Shown here: positions 56,175 through 64,000 of the stretch, in pieces
Layout of the letters: every line of letters begins with the position of its first letter
How positions within the stretch are numbered: position 1 is the stretch's first letter
Source of the DNA: Anaspis maculata
Taxonomy: Eukaryota > Arthropoda > Insecta > Coleoptera > Scraptiidae
Assembly: GCA_949128115.1 (NCBI GenBank)
Contig: OX421962.1
Coordinates: 43,919,745 to 43,983,744, forward strand
Length of the DNA: 64,000 nucleotides
Direction of reading: 5' to 3'
The notes under the pieces: generated by a model
Told to the model about the DNA's origin: nothing
Databases searched by the model: none
The model's input: only the letters and a program-made list of their open reading frames with translations
Program-made: the position numbers and the translations under genes

Positions 56175-58146
56175 AATGATTGATAATAAAAAAAAAACAT
56201 ACCCATATAAACTGCTCGTCAAAAGTTAAGCATAGAGCAAAATTTGCTCCCATTTCAAGCATGGATATCTTAGGAAAAAAATATCCGATTTGGAAAAAGT
56301 TTATAGTGGCTGGTAGAACTTTTCTTCAGCTGCAAGACGCTATGTCGACTTACGGCACCATCGACTTTGTCCATGATATACAGGATGCCAAAGGAAGGAG
56401 TGTCAAAAGTGTTAATTTTTGAAGTTGTGAAACTTTTTTAGGAAAAACTCCGGATTTTTTTCCTTGTGAGTTGTGAGTTTTAGAAAGCGGATATCAATAT
56501 CTCGAAACGGTTCATGACTTTTGATCGTATTTTTTTTCTTTGAAGAGTTCTTGATTTTGTTGTGAAATCTAGATTTTTTGATGCAGAATTTGCTAGAGCT
56601 GTTGCTTTCTCTTTAAAATTTACAGAAACGTACACAACTGATGGATGAATTATACCATGAGAAAAATTGACCTCATGGGCCTCCAGAAGAGGTTATCCTC
56701 GGGACCTCTTCAGAGGAGATGCCCAATGAAGCATGCTGCGTCATCACTTTGACACTTATCGAACCCAGCATGAATAAAAATGCAAGACTTGTAACCATAC
56801 GTTGCATCAAAATAAACATGGTTACCAATTAGTTCCTTCATGGGTGATTTTGTTACTGACCAAGTCACTGGAAATTTCCAGAAGTGATATCTCCTAGACG
56901 AGTAAAGATAGAGCCTTAATTCTTTTTTTGATTTAAATCGGACACATTATTGATCATTCGAGCATGTGTGCAAATTTTTCACGTTCATACTTTTTCAGTG
57001 GTGGGGGGGTAATTTTGACGTTTGTCATGTCGGAACTTTTTTTTTGTACTTGTCACCATTGAAATGTCAGCATGAATGTAATCTACAACTTCTACATCAG
57101 TAGTGAAAACAGAAGACCAACGAAGTTTTTCACAGGAAATCTGGACTTTGAAGAAGAAAAACACCAAACACAAACTTCAAATTGATCAGCTGAAAATGAC
57201 AGTATATATTCATGTCAACATTTCAATGATGACATGTACAAGAAAAAACTTCCGACATGACAAACGTCAAAATTACCCCCCACCACTGGAGAAGTATAAA
57301 CGTGAAGAATTTGCACATCATGCTTGAATGACCAATAATGTGTCCGATTGAAATCAAAAAAAGAATTATGGCTCTATCTCTACTCGTCTAGGAGATATCA
57401 CTTCTGTAAATTTACAGTGACTTGAGCAGTAACAAAATCACCCATGATGGGACTAATTGGTAACCATGGTAATTTTGATGCAACGTATGGTTACAAGTCT
57501 TGCATTTTTATCCATGCTGGGTTCAATAAGTGTCAAAGTGATGTCGCAGCATGCTTCATTGGGTATCTCCCCTGAAGAGGTCCAGAGAATAACCTCTGCT
57601 GGAGGTCCATGAGGTCAATTTCCTCATGGTATAATTCATCCAGCAACTGTGTACGTTTCTGTGAATTCTCAAGAAAAAGCAACTGCTCTAGCAAGTTCTG
57701 CATCAAAAAATCTAAATTTCACAAAAAAATCAAGAACTCTTTGAAGAAACAAAATATGATCAAAAGTCAAAAACTGTTTCGAGATATTGATATCCGCTTT
57801 CTAAAACTCAAGAGAGAAAAAATCCGGAATTTTTTCTAAAAAAGTTCCACGACTTCAACAATCAACACTTTTGACACTCCTTCCTTTCGCATCCTGTATA
57901 TCATGGACAAAGTCAATGGTGACGTGAATCGACATAGCGTCTTGTAGCTGAAGAAAAGCTCTACCGAGCACCATACATTTTTCTCAAATCGGATATCTTT
58001 TCCCGAAGAAATCCTTACTTGAAATTGGAGCAAATTTTGGACTATGCTTAACTTTTGACGAGCAGTTTATTTATGTCATTTTGTTTTCAATTTCATAAAA
58101 GCTTATTGTTGTTTTCATAGATATTCGAGGAATTATTATTATAAGC
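56175..58146. other. Intergenic region between GR3 and GR4
   Basis: Almost entirely the foldback element at 56210-58067; only about 35 bp precede it and 79 bp follow it before the GR4 ATG. Any GR4 promoter must therefore lie in those 79 bp or within the element. Confidence 0.7.
56210..58067. mobile_element. 1.86-kb foldback element, AACTGCTCG family
   Basis: The ends AACTGCTCGTCAAAAGTT and its exact complement are flanked by TA. The two halves are reverse complements throughout, meeting near 57150. The end sequence differs from the CAGGGTG family. Short ORFs (56180-56422, 57103-57327, 57609-57839) are mirror by-products with no domain. Confidence 0.88.
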
Positions 58147-59498
58147 ATGAATGATGCTTGTGTAAGACACTTTTTCTTTTCCAAAATTTTTGCCTTGTTA
58201 CCGCCGAAAAATGGCATCGAAAAATTGTACGGTTTATTTTTCGCATTGATGCTGTTTGCAGTTTTATTTGGTAATGTGTATGTTCGATACGTGAATTATT
58301 ACAAGTACATCCACGTTTTTGAAATTGCTTTCGATATTTTGCTTCATGTATCTATAACTGGTACAAACATGGTTTCGATATTTCTGGCAACGTTTTACAA
58401 TCGCAAAACTTGGGATTTTGTGATGGGCAACAGTGCATGGCTAAACTTGAAATCGAAAATTACAGGAAACGCAAGATTTTCAAAGGACACTCAGTTGAAA
58501 ACTCCACATAGCAATAATTATTTTTACATTTTTTCGTTATTATTTCTCCTAGAGATTTCGGTGGAATCGTACGTCTTTATCACGCACAACATTTTGATTT
58601 TCTTCTACTTGTTGCCTGCATTTTTGAACATTTATATTGTTCTAACTTCGATTTTCAACATCCATTATTTTGCTAATCAAGTCAAGAATAACTTGATAAA
58701 TGTCATCAACAAATTGGAAGCAGAACACTCAGTACTGAGGAGGATGACCCATGATAATGTTCAAGATTCAGAAATTTCGCGTCTCAACAATACTTTTGAA
58801 TATTTCGTCGGGACTCACAAGAGAATTCAAGCGTTCAATAAGATTTATGGTGTCCAAATACTGGGCGTATCTGCTGTTGTTCTGATTTTTTCAAGCGAAA
58901 GCATAAATCTAGCTTTGAAAGAGATTTATCATGACAGATTTGGACGAAGCAACAAAATCCATGTTGACATTATAATGGCTAAAATTTTCAAGTGCTGCAA
59001 TTTCATGGTGTGTATCTTTCCATTCCATCACGGGTTAGGGGTAGCAGAATCTGTAGCAGAGGCTAAAACGCGGTCAAATTTTCTCTTGACCATAATTTAC
59101 TATTCCTAGAGCACCCGCAGAAAATAATGTTGGTACTTGATGGCTACTTGGTTCAGGTTACTCTGCCTCTAGCTGTCTCTGTGACTAAATCCAGATTTTT
59201 TTTATTCACGATAGATTTTTTGTAGCTGTTTGCTGTTCTGCTGGTAACACCGTGCTTCCAAACAACCAAACAAATGAAAAATGTGGCAATTGTTTGTGAA
59301 AAACTGCTAATTGATATATCTGTTGCTAAAAATAAGTCAGGTTTTTTGCAACAAAAATTAGTTGCTGTTTTGAAGCTCGCTACACAAGAGCAACCGTACT
59401 TCATGGCGGCTGGATTTTTTCAAGTTGACTATGCAATGATTTTGTTTATCATCAACGGAATAATATCTTACATTTTGATTCTCTTACAAACAACTTAG
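58147..59498 (+). CDS. Divergent gustatory receptor-like gene GR4, two exons
   Basis: Join 58147-59007 and 59226-59498, about 377 residues; donor ATG/GTGTGT, acceptor TTTTGTAG, phase 0. Multiple hydrophobic segments; IYGVQILGVSAVVLIF matches the conserved GR helix before the intron. The last exon holds AAGFFQVDYAMILFIINGII and then SYILILLQTT, the TYhhhhhQF region with Thr for Phe. The extra reading frame after 59007 to 59109 is intronic. Predicted membrane chemoreceptor; ligand unknown. Confidence 0.78.
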
Positions 59499-59753
59499 CT
59501 CCTGAACTGTGGTAGGAAATGGGGTTTCCAACTGTTGTAGATTTCCTTGATCGCCGGGATGCCTTCACCTTCGACTTTTGCTCGAATCCAGTTGGACTGG
59601 CTGAGTCAGCTCCCATTTTTAAACTAATATTTAAGTCAATTGATCACCAAAAGTACAGGGTATTATTTTAGTAATGCCACTATTTCTGCTGACATCTCCC
59701 TTTTAGGTATCTATCTCTACATCTTATGATATTTTGCATCTTGTTTTGGTTTG
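59499..59753. other. Region after GR4
   Basis: Non-coding, nothing recognised. Confidence 0.4.
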
Positions 59754-59761
59754 GTTATTAC
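59754..59761 (+). repeat. Left target-site duplication of a hAT-like MITE
   Basis: GTTATTAC, identical to 60245-60252. Confidence 0.85.
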
Positions 59762-60244
59762 TAGAGAGCGGATTTATAGTTTTTTACATGTTCTATTCGC
59801 TAAGTTGGATGCAACTGTCGAGTTGCAGCTTGACGTTTCCATCGATAAGGAACCTAAATACCAAGTTACAAGTTACAAGTTACTAAATACCGCATACAAA
59901 TTGATAGTCCATATAATCGCATATAGCCGCATATTTAGTCCATATTTTTGCATATAATTGAATATTTGTCAATATTTTGTCAATTTTATCTATATATGTT
60001 AGAAAGTTACGATTCTTTCATTTCAAGAAAAAAATAATCAAAATTTTGGAAGAAGAAATTTTTTTTACTTTGGTGGTCAAAGTTGGTTGATTGATTTTAC
60101 ATGTGAATTCTGAAATTTTCACTATTTTTGCAGCTTGTATCACATATTTTTATTTGAACATTTTTACCGCATATTTTGATACTTTTTAAGCGCATATAAA
60201 CTGCATATTTTGAGCTTTTTCACCGCATATAAATCCGCTCCCTA
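59762..60244. mobile_element. 483-bp hAT-like MITE
   Basis: The ends TAGAGAGCGGATTTATA and the complement of TAGGGAGCGGATTTATA differ at one base and are flanked by GTTATTAC on both sides. The interior is AT-rich with repeated GCATATA words and no transposase. Confidence 0.88.
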
Positions 60245-60815
60245 GTTATTACATTTAATTTTTTTTGACGTTGCTGATAAAGTGATAAATCCGAATTACT
60301 CATCAGCATCCGAATGTAATCATATATTTCTATAATAATAAATATGGATATGACAGTCTAAAGATTGATGTGAGAGCAAAATTTCCTCAAAATACTGCTT
60401 TTTGAGAAAATTCATGTCACTTATAAAATGTATTGTCTCTACAATGTTTTTACATACAAAATGCACACAATTTTGAGTTTAAAAAGGATGTTACAATCTA
60501 CGCCTGGAAGTGAAAGAATACAATCGAAGTTGTCGAGGCTTTGGGCCCCACGAGGCCCTTAATCCCTTATGACTGTTTCACAATTTTTTGGTCATATATT
60601 GGAAAGGTGCCAATCTTAAAATGGGCAAAGTTACAAAGAACAGTCATGTGGGAATGTGGGAGTTAATAAAAAAAAAATCTTCTCCACCAGGTTATTATTA
60701 TGATCCTATGAATTGTACAGATGTTATCGCTTGGAATAGCCTGAAAGTTGCTACTATAGTGGTATCGCGATGCCATCCGGCAAGATTGAAGGATAGTAAA
60801 CTGTGTAAGCTGGTA
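60245..60815. other. Non-coding stretch
   Basis: Begins with the right duplication GTTATTAC of the MITE. The ORF at 60588-60860 shows no domain and runs into a repeat. Confidence 0.4.
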
Positions 60816-60930
60816 GTTAGCAAACGAGGAACAAGAAACGAAGAACGAGGAAAAAAATAATCACGAAAAAAAAGAGCGGCCACAAAATAGCCTCCACCAC
60901 GCCACTACGTGTGGCGAGGCCTCAAAATAA
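60816..60930. repeat. Second copy of the 2.9-kb dispersed repeat
   Basis: Shares AACGAGGAACAAGAAACG-like, GCGGCCACAAAATAG and CCACTACGTGTGGCGAGGC sequence with 2885-2995. Confidence 0.55.
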
Positions 60931-60963
60931 ACAGACAAAGCTATGTTATAATCAACTTAAGAT

Positions 60964-61120
60964 TACTGTTCAAAAATTTCATTTTGAACAAATGACCGTT
61001 GGAAAATCAAAACCGTGTCGAGTTTGAAAATAGGCCTACACGACGCCCAATGCAATCTACATTCGTTATCAGTTGGAATTTTCCGAAAAAAGTTGATGTA
61101 AAAGCAGGAAAGAACAAATT
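60964..61120 (-). pseudogene. Degenerate THAP-like fragment
   Basis: The minus-strand frame reads NFFRKIPTDNECRLHWASCR and then a segment ending RSFVQNEIF, resembling the middle and end of a THAP domain (basic and aromatic residues, conserved Trp, Phe-x-x-Asn-Glu-Ile-Phe). The zinc-binding Cys-x2-His pair is not intact. Similarity is by eye only. Confidence 0.3.
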
Positions 61121-61692
61121 GAGTAGAGTCCTGCACCAAACGCGGGTATTTCTTAGTCAAAGCCAGGGTGAGCGGCCGTCTCGGGTAGTAATAGCCAGGA
61201 AAAAGACGTTTTTGTGGAGAGGCATGCGGACAGCGTTTGATAGATATGATTTTCCACACGAAAACACGAGTTTCACGAAAGATTATGGAAAAATGTTTAG
61301 ACTACAACAGCTTGTATGCATTTTCCGTGGTCATTCAACCAGCACTGACCTCAAATCCATCAAGAAAAATGTCTCAATTAGCTAACAACAATTAAATTCG
61401 CTGGTGGAACTGGATGCAACTGACATAAAGATAGGCAAGCTGTGATCAGTTATTGAAATTAGAAGCAAAAATAGGTCAATTTCCCTGAAAACCACGAAGC
61501 TTTTCCAAATAATATCATTGTAAAAATCGTCAGTAATTGAAGCTTCATTAAAGTCTACCATTTGAGTCTGGTTCCTATAAGCCAAGCCAGTTTTGCATTT
61601 TCTAGTGGAAAGGAAACCCTTGGAAAATTGAGAGATTTTTGACAGAAATTGTCGGGAAATGTTCAAGAACCAGTAACGTCTCGTTTAAAAAA
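61121..61692. other. Non-coding stretch
   Basis: ORFs of 94-128 residues on both strands show no recognisable domain; they may be remains of a transposon. Confidence 0.35.
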
Positions 61693-62797
61693 CAATGGGA
61701 TGTTTTCCTGACAGGTTCTCAATAGATGTCCCTGGTAGTTCGTAAGGGGCTGAGAAACATTCAATTATCATAAATTGGCGACACTGACGCAGTTCGGCTC
61801 AAGGATGTCGTTCGGCTGCCCTGATATTTCAGCGGGATTTTTGAATGTGACGGTTCTGCAACAGGTTGCGGTCGTTGCCATAGAGTCGTTGCCAAATATG
61901 CCAAATGCTAAATTGTCTATGTGGCAGCTGTTGTCAGTTCCAGATTTCCCATTCCCGTATCATCACGCACGGCCTTTGTACGAAAGCTTCTTGGTGCTAA
62001 ACAGCTTGGTATAAATGAAGATACTATAATAGGAACGATTGAACATCGAATACAATTTTCTTATTGCTGGGTGATGTGACGAAATTGCGGTATAAATTTC
62101 TGTTCACACAAAGAAGAGAGAAGCACGCACCCTGTGGAAGGCGCGGCCACAAATGGTTATGTGGATAACTTCGTAGCTTGAGAGCCTGAAGAGACTAGAA
62201 GGTGTAGTGCAGACTGCAGACTACAACCAGAGAGTAGCCACAACCACTGAATTGAACGTAAACTTCAGCGCGCTATGCGAGGAGGTCGAGTGAAAGCCAT
62301 GCAAATTATTTTAGGAACGCTTTTAATAAACAAGATTATGTAAAAACTACCAGGTTTTATCAATTATTCTAACTTGTATTCTCATGTCGCCTTTTCTTTC
62401 ACACAAAGCAGGAAGCAGAAGGAGACCAGAACCATAACACCCAAACTAAACTCTGTTGAGCATCTTCAGACGAGCACTTCGGCGAAGTGTTGAATTCAAA
62501 ATTAAGTAGCGTCAGTTGCACTTTCTTATTCCTTGACCTTACAGGCATGGTTTTGCTGCAGTTCACGTTCGTTGTTATTGTTCAACGAGCAAAGAATGGC
62601 CAGCGAAACTCAACACTTCAGACTTTGACACTTTTGATAAACGTCGCTCAATTTTTTGGGTTACATTTCAATTTTGAACGACAACAAGCAGTCGGTTGAG
62701 CTGTCAACATACAGAACACAAATGTTCCCAAGCCCCTTACGAACCACTAGGGACATCTAGCAGAGTTTCTTCAACTACGCTGAAAACATCCCATTGG
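61693..62797. mobile_element. 1.1-kb element with inverted terminal repeats
   Basis: CAATGGGATGTTTTCCTG and TAGTTCGTAAGGGGCT at the left (61693-61765) are mirrored at 62720-62797. The interior has no transposase-like ORF. Target duplication not resolved. Confidence 0.6.
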
Positions 62798-62945
62798 TGA
62801 AAATCTGATTACGGATCGAAAAGTTGAAAATTTGCAGTTATTCCAGGGAGGAAAACTCGAAATCCGTTGGTCCGATTTAAAAAATTTCCCTCTCAAAACT
62901 TAATTCAATCTTTTCCCTAATAGTTGCAGCGGTACGGGTTTGGTA
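62798..62945. other. Short non-coding spacer
   Basis: Nothing recognised. Confidence 0.3.
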
Positions 62946-63343
62946 CATTTCACCGACAACCAACTCACCGACTGGACATTTCACCGACAGCCATTTCACC
63001 GAACGGACATTCCACCGACAAGACAATTCGCCGACACGCCATTTCACCGACAGGACATTTCACCGACACGCCGATTCACCGACAGGATATTTCACCGACA
63101 GGACATTTTACCGACACGCCATTTCACCGACAGGACATTCCACCGACACGCCATTTCACCGACAGGACATTTCACCGACACGCCATTTCACCGACAGGAC
63201 ATTTCACCGACTCGCCGATTCACCGACAGGACATTTCACCGACTCGCCGATTCACCGACAGGACATTTCACCAACTCGCCGATTCACCGACAGGACATTT
63301 CACCGACTCGCCGATTCACCGATTCGACAACTCACCGACAGGA
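62946..63343. repeat. 16-bp minisatellite, about 25 units
   Basis: Unit consensus CATTTCACCGACAGGA, with an alternating CACGC or CTCGC variant that often gives a 32-bp higher-order period. Because 16 is not a multiple of three, the repeat reads through in several frames, producing long ORFs with FHRQDISPTRRFTD-like peptide repeats. No gene is inferred. Confidence 0.92.
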
Positions 63344-64000
63344 AATTCGCAAATTTTGCTTGAAAATGAGTTCCTGGAAAATGCTGCAAAATGTAACCAT
63401 ATCGTGTTTAATATTGGCGAATGCGAAAAAAAAACTTTTTTTTGTGTAGGTTTTATGTTTCCACATTGACCCTGTACATTGCTAAAAGCTCAAACGTGGA
63501 AAACAGATTGTTGTCTGTATCGTTTCCCCTAGTACGGTGGTAAGCGCCAAAAAAAGCTCAAACTATGCATTTTGAGCTTAAGCAATGCGCTTTTGGGGTT
63601 CGATTGGGGATCCCCATACCTTAATTTCAAGAGTTGGAGACATCGGTGCACTCGATGCGGAGGGGGTCTGGGGGGCCCTTGGAAGTTGAAGGTGCGAGGC
63701 TTCCCACCAAATCACCATACCACCACGTAATTCCTACTTGGATGTCATCAAACGACTCTAACCTACACATTAACAACATTTGTTACCATGTCCCAACAGT
63801 TCTTCACACTGAAAAAAATCAATTCTTATGACAGATCGGGAAAAACTGTTTTTCTCAAATCTTCATCCCCACAACAAATAAACTGCCAAGTTTGGTGTCA
63901 TTTTAAAGTAAACGGCATCCTCTGATTTCATTCACCGAGTCAAAATGTTTGTGAGACCACCGTGCAAAGAATGGCACGCCAAGAAGTGAGCATTTTTGAG
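63344..64000. other. Non-coding end of the window
   Basis: A short 65-residue ORF (63634-63831) has no domain. Nothing else was recognised. Confidence 0.4.

Noticed and set aside
56180..57839. Small ORFs in the 1.86-kb palindrome
   Set aside because: They occur in mirrored, non-coding transposon arms and have no domain.
60999..61385. 128-residue plus-strand ORF
   Set aside because: No domain, biased composition, and it overlaps a degenerate antisense fragment.
62924..63469. 181- and 169-residue repeat-rich ORFs
   Set aside because: They arise from a 16-bp minisatellite without stop codons; period not a multiple of three and no start context or homologue.

Overview
This is eukaryotic, almost certainly insect, DNA. 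It holds a multi-exon class IX myosin gene (Myo9), four insect-type gustatory receptor (GR) genes in tandem, short GT-AG introns, a BEL/Pao retrotransposon, a hAT transposon and many palindromic MITE-like elements. The AT-rich sequence, packed with 'TACAGGGTG'-ended foldback elements, would suit a hemipteran such as a whitefly or planthopper, but that is a guess. No prokaryotic operon, CRISPR array, rRNA or convincing tRNA is visible.

Layout. 1-3600: foldback transposons and dispersed repeats. 3600-33113: the Myo9 gene on the + strand. It has eight coding exons (4400-4645, 16291-16920, 16976-17871, 22213-22617, 25279-26119, 26176-26246, 26313-26450, 28906-31780) whose splice phases all fit, giving about 2033 residues: Ras-association domain, motor, IQ motifs, two C1 zinc fingers and RhoGAP. 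Its large introns are full of mobile elements. Intron 1 (11.6 kb) holds an apparently intact hAT element (4987-9029, perfect 8-bp target duplication) and a nest of foldback elements. Intron 3 holds a 2.2-kb complex of inverted repeats. Intron 7 holds a THAP-domain fragment. 33.2-44.9 kb: dispersed repeats, a tandem duplication broken by a MITE, a young 6.5-kb BEL/Pao element (35812-42319; LTRs differ at one base; target duplication ATAAC) inserted in an AAT microsatellite, and a possible solo LTR. 44925-59498: four GR genes, each with one phase-0 intron before a short last exon. 59.5-64 kb: MITEs, a 1.1-kb terminal-inverted-repeat element, a degenerate THAP-like fragment and a 16-bp minisatellite.

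Function. Myo9 is expected to be an actin motor that carries a Rho GTPase-activating domain. The GR cluster encodes predicted membrane chemoreceptors; GR1 and GR2 are close paralogues, while GR3 and GR4 are diverged. No functional link between Myo9 and the receptors is evident. The most striking structural feature is the density of long, nearly symmetric foldback elements with CAGGGTG-like ends next to TA, several nested in each other. I saw no transposase for them in the window.
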